Assembly: GCF_001641265.1 (NCBI RefSeq)
Contig: NW_020167534.1
Location: 992,001-1,056,000, forward strand
Length of the DNA: 64,000 nt
Origin: Pseudogymnoascus destructans
Taxonomy: Eukaryota > Ascomycota > Leotiomycetes > Thelebolales > Thelebolaceae
Direction of reading: 5' to 3'
Shown here piece by piece: positions 1 to 8,976 of the stretch. The position numbers and the translations under genes were made by a program. The notes beneath the pieces are model-generated. The model saw only the letters and a list, made by a program, of their open reading frames with translations. It made no database searches and was not told the DNA's origin. The first letter of the stretch is position 1. Every line of letters begins with the position of its first letter.

Positions 1-398
1 TTGTATACTTCGATTCAATCGATTCAGCTGCATGATTTCATTTCACAAATATTACAAAAAGATGATACCTAGAGATTCCCTCATAACGAGTGCTCAACTT
101 TGCTATTGCATAGGACCGACTGTTAACGGGGCACAAGCAGACTATATTTGAAGCGGTCGAACGCCAGTTTTAAGACCACTATCCCACTGCCTATACGCTC
201 TCATGCGCCCGTATGTGTTATTTTAGTCGCAATAGAGCAATTTAGCAACTGTTACTGTCACACTTTTAGCGTGTAACAGTAACATATTTGGTAAGGCGTA
301 CCTAATGCCAAGGTGTCTACTCCGGCCCCACGTGCCCAAATAGGAAAGGGGATTTCTAGCCTAGTAAATTAGTAGTGTATCGTATGCAGTTAGCCATA
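1..398. other. No gene; one hairpin
   Basis: I see no coding region here. The only structure is an imperfect 14-bp inverted repeat at 250-263 and 271-284 with a 7-bp loop. Its TGTTAC/GTAACA ends resemble LTR termini, but no target duplication is seen. Confidence 0.5.
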
Positions 399-441
399 AC
401 GTAGGTCATGGCGTAAGTCGTCTAATGGCGTAAATCGCGTA
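399..441 (+). repeat. Orphan pogo-type terminal inverted repeat
   Basis: Preceded by TA at 397-398, the sequence begins ACGTAGGTC and has two TGGCGTAA boxes 17 bp apart (offsets 11 and 28). This is the layout of the terminal repeats in the 38.6-51 kb island. No partner end was found, so it is the remnant of an element whose other end is lost or outside the window. Confidence 0.6.
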
Positions 442-738
442 GTTCACCCCGCTTAGTACTCGACTACAATCGGCCACTTCAGAAGTGCTGTAACACTGTA
501 GCAAAATGTAGCAGCCCCACCTGTATTAGCCGTAATAGGAAGTAGACCCCTGACCAATCCCAGCATCAAAATTGCCTGATTAGGAAGACCGCTGTTATAG
601 TGTAGCACCGAGGTGATACACTGTAGCAGCAGGTATCATTACTGTATATAGATTAGTTATAATTATAATAGGTTAGACTACATGAAGCCGTGAAGCTGTA
701 TGAGTAGTATAACAATAATATAGACTATATACAGCAAT
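442..738. other. Non-coding sequence before the Harbinger-associated ORF
   Basis: No ORF is supported. Short motifs containing CTGTAGCA recur near 490-635 and weakly resemble the complement of 10880-10920. They may be subterminal repeats of the PIF-Harbinger element, but I could not define true ends or a 3-bp target duplication. Confidence 0.3.
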
Positions 739-1236
739 ATGAACCCCTATTATTCGTCGTTTCAAGTCAATATCTCGACTTCCCAAGCCTCCTCATCCCG
801 TCCAGTACCCTCGAATCCTCCGAATAGCTTCCGTTTCCACTCGCCAGCGCCTAGTTTCCAAAGCGAACCATATACAGAGCCGCATACTAATGCATTCCTT
901 CTCGCAGACGAAGCCGATACTGTTCATACTGCTGAATATATCCAAACCGAAGGCTTCATAAGTGATAATAGCCAAAGCTATACTCAGTTAGCAACTGATA
1001 CTGAAAGAGGAGGCAATAATAATGATAAGGGAAAGGGGTGAAAGGCTGGAAAGGAGCTTACCGAAAGTGAGAAGACGATAGTCTTACAGATCTGCTTTGA
1101 TAAAGCAGAACTGTACGGCCATATGGCCAACCGGGTGTTTTAGAGGCTTGTGACTCGAGAGTTTGAGTCTATCCAAAGCACAACTCATAACTCCCTTGGG
1201 CAGCTTGTGAGTACTCTCATTCGTGAGCGCCAGGAA

Positions 1237-1463
1237 TGTTACGATTATAGCTTACAGCTTGTTATGGTTGTTATGGTTGTTATGGTTGTTATGGTTGTTA
1301 CAGGTGCAGCCTTAGCCACCAAGGCTACAACTGCTAAGCGGACAACTGTATATTACGAGGAATAGCCTCACCTTCCTTCCTTCTTCTTCTTCTCCTCTCT
1401 TTAGATTCAATCTAGCTTATTATTCTCCAGACTGGCTTCTTGACCTCCGTGACCATCGTAACA
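1237..1463 (+). mobile_element. Short LTR-like element with 9-bp minisatellite, copy 1
   Basis: The ends are TGTTACGAT and ATCGTAACA, flanked by AGGAA on both sides (1232-1236 and 1464-1468). TG...CA ends with a 5-bp duplication are typical of LTR retrotransposon integration, so this is probably a solo LTR or a tiny non-autonomous LTR element. It holds about four units of GTTATGGTT and a pyrimidine-rich tail. Confidence 0.75.
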
Positions 1464-1600
1464 AGGAAGAGCTTTCGACAAGGCTGGAAGGGGAGATTGG
1501 AGAAGAAGATCCGCCAACTTCATATACCCAAGCTATTGACGCTTGGATTGAAGTTGTAACAGTAAGGGGCGCCCAGAAAGAAGTGCTTGACGCTGCAAAG

Positions 1601-1957
1601 TGTTATGATTACAGCTAACAGCCTGTCACAGCTTGTTACGGTTGTTATGGTTGTTATGGTTGTTATGGTTGTTATGGTTGTTATGGTTGTTATGGTTGTT
1701 ATGGTTGTTATGGTTGTTACGGTTGTTACAGTTGTTACAGTTGTTACGGTTGTTATGGTTATTACAGTTATTACGGTTGTTATGGGGATTACGGGTGTAG
1801 CCTTAGCCACCAAGGTTACAACCGCTAAGCAGACAACTGTATGTTATGAGGAATAGCCTCACCTTCCTTCCTTCCTTCTTCTTCTTCTTCTCTCTTTAGA
1901 TTCAATCTAGATTACTTTTCCTGTACTGGCATCATGAACTCTATGACCATCGTAACA
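1601..1957 (+). mobile_element. Short LTR-like element with 9-bp minisatellite, copy 2
   Basis: This copy has the same ends as copy 1 and is flanked by CAAAG (1596-1600 and 1958-1962). The internal array (about 1634-1790) is a longer run of GTTATGGTT/GTTACGGTT units, which translates as VMV or VTV repeats on one strand and TTI or TTV on the other. These translations are not genes. Confidence 0.75.
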
Positions 1958-2064
1958 CAAAGGGCATGAAGGAGGCCGAAACGGAAGCGTCTTTGATGTG
2001 GAGGAGGATGCAGACATAACGGTTCTCAGAAAGAACTGCGACGTTATCACAGTCTTCGCCCCCT

Positions 2065-2453
2065 TGTTACGACGGAACAAGAAGGCTGGCCAACTACAGG
2101 ACAGGAAGGAGGGAGGTCGCATGAGACCGGCCCTGGTACCTGGAGGGGCAGCGGGGAATAGTAGTTCTGAAAGTATCACGTGACGGACTCGCAGGATGAT
2201 GAGAAGAGTCCTAAGAGTCCAGGACTCCGAGGACTCGAGTGAGTTCCCAAGAGTCCACTAGGCACGACGCCACTATATAAGTAGATAGTATTTCCTTAGA
2301 TAGGAGCTTCGTGCTCAACTCAATACAGTATTTGTTATATACTAGTAACGTGTTACTTGAAGCCTTTGTGTCTGATCCCCTGCCTCCTCTGATAAGTAAA
2401 CCTTTATGCAAGAGAACCTCTGTGTCTTCTATCGTTCAGAAGTCAGCGTTACA
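2065..2453 (+). repeat. 5' LTR of the Gypsy element
   Basis: This LTR is 389 bp, runs from TG to CA, and has a TATA-like box at 2274-2280. It carries one copy of an approximately 85-bp GAGTCC-rich unit that is present twice in the 3' LTR and in the solo LTR at 13706-14179. Confidence 0.95.
2274..2280 (+). promoter_or_regulatory. TATA box of the Gypsy 5' LTR
   Basis: TATATAA lies in the LTR, so transcription would be expected to start about 2300-2311. That would put GTGCTCAA (2311-2318) at or near the 5' end of the RNA. Confidence 0.5.
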
Positions 2454-2455
2454 CT

Positions 2456-2463
2456 TTGAGCAC
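2456..2463 (+). other. Candidate self-priming primer-binding site
   Basis: TTGAGCAC starts two bases after the 5' LTR. It is exactly complementary to GTGCTCAA at 2311-2318, near the predicted RNA 5' end. There is no TGG-initial tRNA-type site at this position. Tf1/sushi-type chromoviruses prime with the 5' end of their own RNA; applying that here is an inference. Confidence 0.45.
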
Positions 2464-2499
2464 CACTTCTACGAGGTACCGGCTTACACACAAAGCAAC

Positions 2500-4437
2500 A
2501 TGTCTGTCGTCAGTTCGAAGGGGAAAACCCCCACCACGCCAACTTCGTCTCAGAGGTCTAAGCCTGAGAATGAAGAAATGCCCGATGCACCCACCGTCAA
2601 CGAACTCAAGGAAACTCTACGCGTCAAGTTGCCCGACACTTACTCCGGCAACCGAAAGGAACTTGAGGTGTTTTTGCTACAGGTCGAACTGTACCAGCAC
2701 TTCAATGACGAGAAGTTTCCCACCCAGGAGAGCTATGCCCTGTGGACTGCGTCCTACCTTAGGGGGGAAGCCCTGCGATGGATCGAACCATTCCTCAAGG
2801 ACTATTTCAAATATGAAAGTACCAATGGAAGCATGACAACTACGCAGACTATGTTTGGCAGCTGGAAAGGATTCTGTAAGGAAATCCGACGCATGTTCGG
2901 AGACATCGATGAGATCAAGACCGCGGAAGACCATCTGTTTGCACTTAAGCAGACTGGCAGCGCCCTCACGTACTCCACAGAATTCCAGAGATACGACAAT
3001 CAGACAGGATGGGACGCCAGCGCACTCATCAGCCACTACCGACGTGGGCTGAAGAGCCATATACGTATGGAACTTGCCCGTTTGGAACAACAACCAACGG
3101 ACATGGTAGCGCTAATCGAACATACGGTCCGAATCGACAATCGACTATACGAATTCCAGAAGGAACGTCGGACCTATGACAAGCCCAAGAAAAGTTACCC
3201 CTACCGGGGAAACGAGGGCAGACGACGGGATCAACACCCGCGAGACAACCGTTGGTCGGACCCAATGGAACTCGATGCCACGTTCAAACCTGGACGACCC
3301 CGTGACCCTAAGAAAGACAGACAATTCAAGGAACGACTCTGTTTTAACTGCGACAAGCCAGGCCACATGGCCCGAGACTGCAGACAGCCAAAGAAAGGGA
3401 ACGGCGGACGCAAAGTCGGCAAACAACTCAATGCCACCTGGACAGGACAGTTGAACGCAACGTTTGTGAGCAAACAGGACTGGGGAATAAACGGCGAAAG
3501 CACCCCAGAAGACGAGAGCTCAGATGAAGGGTCGGAGGCGGAACCGTTCACCGTCTCGGAACAGGAGACCTTCGATGAACTCGCACCTACGGAACCAATG
3601 AGTCCACGGTGCAAGAACGTAGTAAGACGCATGGCAAAACACGCCCACGCGAAGATTAGGGCCGAACGAGACAAGCCCAATGGCCAGAGGAAAATCCCCA
3701 TGCTTAAAGACCTCTACGGGAACCTGTTACAGGAACTTCCATTAAAGTGCAAGGTGGACGACTGCAAGGATGACCTCTGGAGATACTACGACCAACTAAC
3801 GAATACCCGCAGGCTGCTTGGCACGTCCCAAGACGTAGCTAAGTTGGAAGCCCAAGAAGCGGAAGAACTGGAGAAGGATGTCGAGCATATGGCTAAACTG
3901 AAGTATATGAAAAGCGTCAAACTTTACTACCAGGACCGCAGGAGAGCCCTGAAGAAGTACGACGAGAAAGCCAGAGATATGCTCCGACGGGAAAATTCGA
4001 GACCCACTCCACGCATCGAAAGGAGAGCCATGGAGCAACTAGACACGTTCTCCACGCCTCCGAGGGAAGATAGTGCATGGGTGAGAGGACAGCGGGAACT
4101 ATCAACGACAGACGCAACAGAGACTGATCATCCCTGGCACGCGTATGTCTACTGGGAGTATTGCAGCGAAGATGATTGCAAGCTCCACTGGAAAAAGAAA
4201 CACCAGAATCAGTTGTTTCCCCGATCCTCGCCCAGGATACACTTCAGAGACGCAGAGCAAGTTCACGCCCTCAGGCGAAGCCAGTCTGAAGGGGACTTGC
4301 CTATCAAAAGCGAACAGGTATACGAGAAATACCCACATCTGCTAGACAAAGCAGAAGAGCGAGGGAAACGATCTCCCCAAGGACCACCATTGGAAGCGGA
4401 TGAATACTATCCTTCCTCGGACGAGTCAAAAAACTAG
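2500..4437 (+). CDS. gag: Gag polyprotein of the Gypsy element
   Basis: This 645-residue structural protein would assemble the virus-like particle and package RNA. The ATG at 2500 is chosen because it is the first one downstream of the LTR; the frame is open further upstream only through the LTR. The central part (about residues 35-250) is a retrotransposon Gag capsid-like helical region. It is followed by a basic linker and a CCHC zinc knuckle (C281, C284, H289, C294). An unusually long hydrophilic C-terminal third of about 350 residues follows; its role is unknown. The last sense codons AAA AAC form part of the slippery site that leads into pol. Confidence 0.92.
   Translation: MSVVSSKGKTPTTPTSSQRSKPENEEMPDAPTVNELKETLRVKLPDTYSGNRKELEVFLLQVELYQHFNDEKFPTQESYALWTASYLRGEALRWIEPFLKDYFKYESTNGSMTTTQTMFGSWKGFCKEIRRMFGDIDEIKTAEDHLFALKQTGSALTYSTEFQRYDNQTGWDASALISHYRRGLKSHIRMELARLEQQPTDMVALIEHTVRIDNRLYEFQKERRTYDKPKKSYPYRGNEGRRRDQHPRDNRWSDPMELDATFKPGRPRDPKKDRQFKERLCFNCDKPGHMARDCRQPKKGNGGRKVGKQLNATWTGQLNATFVSKQDWGINGESTPEDESSDEGSEAEPFTVSEQETFDELAPTEPMSPRCKNVVRRMAKHAHAKIRAERDKPNGQRKIPMLKDLYGNLLQELPLKCKVDDCKDDLWRYYDQLTNTRRLLGTSQDVAKLEAQEAEELEKDVEHMAKLKYMKSVKLYYQDRRRALKKYDEKARDMLRRENSRPTPRIERRAMEQLDTFSTPPREDSAWVRGQRELSTTDATETDHPWHAYVYWEYCSEDDCKLHWKKKHQNQLFPRSSPRIHFRDAEQVHALRRSQSEGDLPIKSEQVYEKYPHLLDKAEERGKRSPQGPPLEADEYYPSSDESKN
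4428..4434 (+). promoter_or_regulatory. -1 programmed frameshift site (A AAA AAC)
   Basis: In the gag frame the sequence reads TCA AAA AAC TAG, so the heptamer AAAAAAC fits X XXY YYZ and sits directly before the gag stop. The pol frame is -1 relative to gag. It is closed by TGA at 4401-4403 and open from 4404, so the two frames overlap for only 34 nt and the heptamer lies inside that overlap. GC-rich sequence just downstream could form a stimulatory structure. Confidence 0.8.
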
Positions 4438-7400
4438 GAGTCCTCGACGGTAGGCCACCGGCGAGCGACACGAAGAGGCCTAGTACAGACCAGCTATGCG
4501 CCACGACGGGCAGCATGCAACTATATGTGGTCGCTAAGATACAACAGCGACACCTCCGAGCAATGATTGACTCAGGAGCGACGGGCAACTTTATGACAAA
4601 GAAAGTAGCAGACACGCAAGGCTTCAAAACAACAATGAAAGCCGAACCATACCCATTAATGGTCGTAGATGGAGAGCCCATCTCGACTAATGAAGGAATG
4701 GTGACCCACGAAACGGTCCCATTGGAAATGGTCATGCTACACGGGCACAAGGAAACGATTCAGTTTGACATCGTGCACATGGACAACCATGCGTGCATCC
4801 TTGGTGTGCCATGGCTCAAGAAACACAACCCCCAGATCGACTGGTGGAACGAGAAAGTTGTGATGAGCCAGTGCGCGTGTGAACAACGGACGGACACGCG
4901 ACAACGGGAGAAACCCTCTCAGGGCCGGAAGGAGTTATGTGCAACCTCCGAGCTCGATGACCTAGCCCAGGCATCCTCACCGATGAGTATACCGGTGGAG
5001 TACAAGGAATACGAGCAATTATTCCAGGAAGGCCCTAAGAACGAGGCGCTTCCTAAGCACCAACCATGGGATCACGAGATACCTTTGGAGAAAGACAAGA
5101 GTCCACCGTTCGGACCAATATATCAGCTATCGGAAAAGGAGCTGAAGGTACTTAAGGAGTACATCGATGATAACCTAGCGAAAGGATTCATCAGACCATC
5201 CACATCACCAGCAGGAAGTCCGGTGCTTTTCGTACCAAAGAAAGACGGCTCCCTACGGTTATGTGTGGGCTATCGAGCGTTGAACAACATCACAATCAAG
5301 GACAGGTATGCCCTGCCGTTAATCAACGAACTACACGATAGATTTCAAGGAGCAAAGATCTTCAGTAAGCTAGATCTGCGAGGAGCATACAACCTGATCC
5401 GAATCAAGGCTGGGGAAGAGTGGAAAACAGCATTCCGCACCCGCTATGGCCTATTCGAGTATCAAGTCATGCCCTTTGGGCTAACAAACGCACCCGCATC
5501 TATGCAACGACTGATGAATGATGCTTTGCACGAATACTTAGACATCTTTACCATTGTCTACCTAGACGATGTCCTGGTGTATTCAGCAACCAAGGAGAAG
5601 CATGTCAAGCATGTCAAACTCGTCCTGAAGAAACTAAAGGAGTACAGCTTACTCCTCAAACCAGAGAAGTGCGAGTTCCATAAAAACCAAGTCGAATTCT
5701 TGGGTTACATTATCGGAACGCACGGCATTAAGATGGACCAAGCAAAAGTAACGGCAGTGTTGGAATGGCCAACACCGACCACGGTCAAGGAAGTGCAAGC
5801 CTTCCTAGGCTTCGCCAACTTCTACCGGAGATTCATCTCGGGATATTCCAAGGTAGCTCAACCACTCACGGAGCTTACCAGAAAGGATCTCGAATTCAAA
5901 TGGACGGACAAGGCAGAGGCTGCTTTCCAGGAACTTAAGACGAAGTTCACGGAAGCACCTATCCTTGCTACATTTGACCCTGCAAAGAAGATCATCCTCG
6001 AAACGGACTCTTCTGACTTCGCAATTGGAGCATGTCTGAATCAACCAGACGAGAACGGTAAGTTCAAACCAATCGCATACTACTCTAGGAAACTGTCACC
6101 CGCGGAACTCAATTACGACATCCACGACAAGGAGCTACTGGCTATTGTCGTTGCCTTTGAGCAGTGGCGAGTATATCTTGAGGGATCCACCTACCCTGTG
6201 CAGGTATGGACGGATCACAAGAACCTCATATATTTCACCACGACCAAGGTTTTAAACCGCAGACAAGTCCGCTGGGCAGAAACCCTCGCAGCCTACAACT
6301 TCACGATAACCTATCGCAAGGGCTCCGAGAATGCAAGAGCAGACGCTCTCAGCAGACGGACCGACTACGCCGGCCCAAAGGAAGAAAGACCTAGAGCAAT
6401 TCTGAAGAAAACAGATGCAGGAATACAGTACAACGAGTTACTAGCGACGATCTCAGTCATCGAAGATACAGAACTCGAGGAAAGACTCAAGAAAGCTTAC
6501 GCAACAGACGAATGCGCCAAGCGAGTCTTGTCCAAAGTCGAAGGCGACTTCACCATCGACGAACAAGGATTGATTCGATACAAAGAGTTAGTGTATGTCC
6601 CAAGTCAAATGAGACGCCCGCTGGTGCAAGAACAACACTCGTTACCAGCACACGGTCATCAGGGAGTAACACGAACCTTCGAACGAATCACTCGACACTA
6701 CTACTTCCCAGGTATGAGGAAGCAGGTAGAGACAGTGGTAAGAGAGTGCGACATTTGCAGCAAGTCAAAATCCAATAGGCATCTGCCATACGGACAACTC
6801 AAGTCAACACCAGTACCAAAAGGAGCGTGGAAATCAATAGCTTTGGACTTCATCGTCAAGCTTCCACCCTCCAAGGACCCGTTAACAGGAATAGAATACG
6901 ACTCTATCCTCGTCATCACGGAAAGACTCACGAAATATGGGAAGTTTATACCATATCTAGAAGCTAGCGACGCCGAGGCGCTCGCATATACCTTCATTCG
7001 AGTCATATTAGCCGATCATGGGATGCCAGAAGAAATCATCTCAGATAGAGACAAGCTCTTTACTTCGAAATTCTGGAAATCATTGATGGCGCTACTGGGA
7101 ACAAATCATAAGCTATCAACAGCTTTTCATCCCCAGACAGACGGCCAAACAGAAAGATTAAATCAGACCCTTGAACAGTACCTGCGAAGCTATGTCAATC
7201 ATCAACAGGATAACTGGGTTCAGATCTTACCCATCGCACAGTTTGCATATAACAGCGCGATGACAGAAGCAACGAAAGTCTCACCGTTCTTTGCCAATTA
7301 TGGCTACCAGCCAGAAGCATATAGGCAACCAAGACCGGATGAATCACGAGCTGAACAAGCCCTGATCGTGGTGGAACAACTGAAATCGTTCCACGAACAA

Positions 7401-7967
7401 CTTGCGACGGACATCCAATTCTTAAATGAACGATCCGCCGCATACGCAAACAAGAAGCGCAGTATGGAACCTGCCTTCAAGGAGGGGGATAAAGTATACC
7501 TACTCCGGAAACATATCAAAACGAAACGACCAAGCACAAAGTTGGACTTCAAGAAATTGGGACCATTCAAAATATTGAACAAAGTCAGCTCAGTTAATTA
7601 CAGACTGCAGCTACCCAGGAAGTCTAGACTACACCCGGTATTTCATGTCTCACTACTGGAACCAGCAAGAGGAAATACCCCAGTTGCGACCGACACCGAA
7701 CTCCAACCCGAGAATGAGATAATCGAATATGAGGTCGAAGCGATCCTAGACAAAAGGTTAGTAGGACGTCGAGAAGAGTTTTTGATAAAATGGGAAAATT
7801 ACGAACCTACGGATAATTCGTGGGAACCAACAAGGAACATCAGCAAAGAACTGCTGGAGGAATATCGACGCCGCCATCCGCCAGCCATTGATCCCAAGAT
7901 GCAGGGGAGTAGGCCAGTGGATCGGAGGAAGCGGGGGTCCCGGTCACAGACGAGGAGGCAGCGCTAA
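4428..7967 (+). CDS. pol: Pol polyprotein with C-terminal chromodomain
   Basis: Pol is probably made as Gag-Pol through the frameshift at 4428; the first ATG in frame is 4515 and numbering here is from it. The domains in order are: aspartic protease (DSGA at 19-22); reverse transcriptase with YLDD at 349-352; RNase H with D-rich motifs (about 490-610); integrase zinc finger (HHCC, about 700-755); integrase core with D778, D844 and E880, giving a D,D(35)E spacing; and a chromodomain at about 1071-1122 containing the aromatic and acidic positions expected for binding methylated histone tails. The frame is uninterrupted to the TAA at 7965. The combination places the element in the chromovirus branch of Ty3/Gypsy. 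Confidence 0.93.
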   Translation, partial: KKLGVLDGRPPASDTKRPSTDQLCATTGSMQLYVVAKIQQRHLRAMIDSGATGNFMTKKVADTQGFKTTMKAEPYPLMVVDGEPISTNEGMVTHETVPLEMVMLHGHKETIQFDIVHMDNHACILGVPWLKKHNPQIDWWNEKVVMSQCACEQRTDTRQREKPSQGRKELCATSELDDLAQASSPMSIPVEYKEYEQLFQEGPKNEALPKHQPWDHEIPLEKDKSPPFGPIYQLSEKELKVLKEYIDDNLAKGFIRPSTSPAGSPVLFVPKKDGSLRLCVGYRALNNITIKDRYALPLINELHDRFQGAKIFSKLDLRGAYNLIRIKAGEEWKTAFRTRYGLFEYQVMPFGLTNAPASMQRLMNDALHEYLDIFTIVYLDDVLVYSATKEKHVKHVKLVLKKLKEYSLLLKPEKCEFHKNQVEFLGYIIGTHGIKMDQAKVTAVLEWPTPTTVKEVQAFLGFANFYRRFISGYSKVAQPLTELTRKDLEFKWTDKAEAAFQELKTKFTEAPILATFDPAKKIILETDSSDFAIGACLNQPDENGKFKPIAYYSRKLSPAELNYDIHDKELLAIVVAFEQWRVYLEGSTYPVQVWTDHKNLIYFTTTKVLNRRQVRWAETLAAYNFTITYRKGSENARADALSRRTDYAGPKEERPRAILKKTDAGIQYNELLATISVIEDTELEERLKKAYATDECAKRVLSKVEGDFTIDEQGLIRYKELVYVPSQMRRPLVQEQHSLPAHGHQGVTRTFERITRHYYFPGMRKQVETVVRECDICSKSKSNRHLPYGQLKSTPVPKGAWKSIALDFIVKLPPSKDPLTGIEYDSILVITERLTKYGKFIPYLEASDAEALAYTFIRVILADHGMPEEIISDRDKLFTSKFWKSLMALLGTNHKLSTAFHPQTDGQTERLNQTLEQYLRSYVNHQQDNWVQILPIAQFAYNSAMTEATKVSPFFANYGYQPEAYRQPRPDESRAEQALIVVEQLKSFHEQLATDIQFLNERSAAYANKKRSMEPAFKEGDKVYLLRKHIKTKRPSTKLDFKKLGPFKILNKVSSVNYRLQLPRKSRLHPVFHVSLLEPARGNTPVATDTELQPENEIIEYEVEAILDKRLVGRREEFLIKWENYEPTDNSWEPTRNISKELLEEYRRRHPPAIDPKMQGSRPVDRRKRGSRSQTRRQR

Positions 7968-8406
7968 CTGCCTGTTCCTCGGCCTCAACAGCATCACGCT
8001 TCTCAGCAGCCACACGTTCGGCCTCCTCTGCCGCATCAAGCTCGTCGAGGGTTTTCAAACCTCGCCGGAGCATATCTTTACCACGGGTTCGGATGAGGCG
8101 TTTCTGCTTCCGCAGACGAAGTAACTTCGAAAGGGTTTCTTCCTCTTCGCGATCCAGGCGATCCTCCTCCCGTTCGAGCTTCACCCAGTCGGGATGCTCA
8201 GGACCCATACAGTCACATTTTTCTTTTAAGTTGCGACGAACGCACTCGGCGCACCGCCGTGAATCATTTGGAGACGACACGCAAGTAACGTTTCGCCTCA
8301 CGCAGTTCGAGCAAGAATCCATTTCGGGTAGTTCGTATCCGTGGTTCTTTATTCGACGGACAAGATCGTTGCGTTCCTGGAGTTTGCGGGCAGTGTCAGT
8401 AGGCAT
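7840..8406 (-). CDS. Antisense cysteine-rich ORF in the Gypsy 3' region
   Basis: A 188-residue ORF runs opposite to pol, overlaps the last 128 bp of pol, and ends before the 3' LTR. The ATG at 8406 is chosen because upstream in-frame sequence lies in the polypurine tract and LTR. The N-terminal half has cysteines in a repeated layout (CSNC...C, then CAEC...C.C), suggesting a small metal-binding unit. It is followed by a highly charged coiled-coil-like stretch and a Ser/Ala-rich acidic tail. I do not recognise a named family. The codons stay open for 567 bp in a region with no other sense function, which argues that it is a real accessory gene. Confidence 0.55.
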   Translation of the reverse strand: MPTDTARKLQERNDLVRRIKNHGYELPEMDSCSNCVRRNVTCVSSPNDSRRCAECVRRNLKEKCDCMGPEHPDWVKLEREEDRLDREEEETLSKLLRLRKQKRLIRTRGKDMLRRGLKTLDELDAAEEAERVAAEKRDAVEAEEQAVSAASSSVTGTPASSDPLAYSPASWDQWLADGGVDIPPAVLC

Positions 8407-8485
8407 GTTGCATGTTGAAGGACTCGCTGAGGAGCAGCAGAGTCCCGGGGACATGGACGTACTTATAGGATTCGAGACGAATGCC

Positions 8486-8502
8486 CAGGGGAAGGGAGCG
8501 AG
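8486..8502 (+). other. Polypurine tract
   Basis: A purine-rich stretch (AGGGGAAGGGAGCGAG) directly precedes the 3' LTR. This is the usual position for the plus-strand primer. Confidence 0.7.
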
Positions 8503-8976
8503 TGTTACGACGGAACAAGAAGGCTGCCAACTACAGGACAGGAAGGAGGGAGGTCGCATGAGACCGGCCCTGGTACCTGGAGGGGCAGCGGGGAATAGTA
8601 GTTCCGAAAGTATCACGTGACGGACTCGCAGGATGATGAGAAGAGTCCTAAGAGTCCAGGACTCTGAGGACTCGAGTGAGTTCCCAGGAGTCCACTAGGC
8701 ACGTGACGGACTCGCAGGATGATGAGAAGAGTCCTAAGAGTCCAGGACTCCGAGGACTCGAGTGAGTTCCCAAGAGTCCACTAGGCACGATGCCACTATA
8801 TAAGTAGATAGTATTTCCTTAGATAGGAGCTTCGTGCTCAACTCAATACAGTATTTGTTATATACTAGTAACGTGTTACTTGAAGCCTTTGTGTCTGATC
8901 CCCTGCCTCCTCTGATAAGTAAACCTTTACGCAAGAGAACCTCTGTGTCTTCTATCGTTCAGAAGTCAGCGTTACA
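8503..8976 (+). repeat. 3' LTR of the Gypsy element
   Basis: This LTR is 474 bp and matches the 5' LTR apart from a second copy of an 85-bp unit (about 8619-8703). Confidence 0.95.

Larger units (their letters stand above)
2065..8976 (+). mobile_element. Full-length chromodomain Ty3/Gypsy retrotransposon
   Basis: The element is 6.9 kb, bounded by TGTTACGAC...GCGTTACA LTRs and flanked by CCCCT at 2060-2064 and 8977-8981. The order is 5' LTR, gag with CCHC knuckle, -1 frameshift, pol (protease, RT, RNase H, integrase, chromodomain), polypurine tract, 3' LTR. By eye the two LTRs differ by about three transitions, a 1-bp indel and one 85-bp tandem unit, which indicates a recent insertion. Both ORFs are intact, so the copy could be active. 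Confidence 0.95.

Noticed and set aside
1150..1856. ORFs encoding VMV/VTV or TTI/TTV repeats on both strands, also at 15015-15403
   Set aside because: They are translations of the 9-bp minisatellite inside LTR-like elements and are open in several frames because of the repeat.
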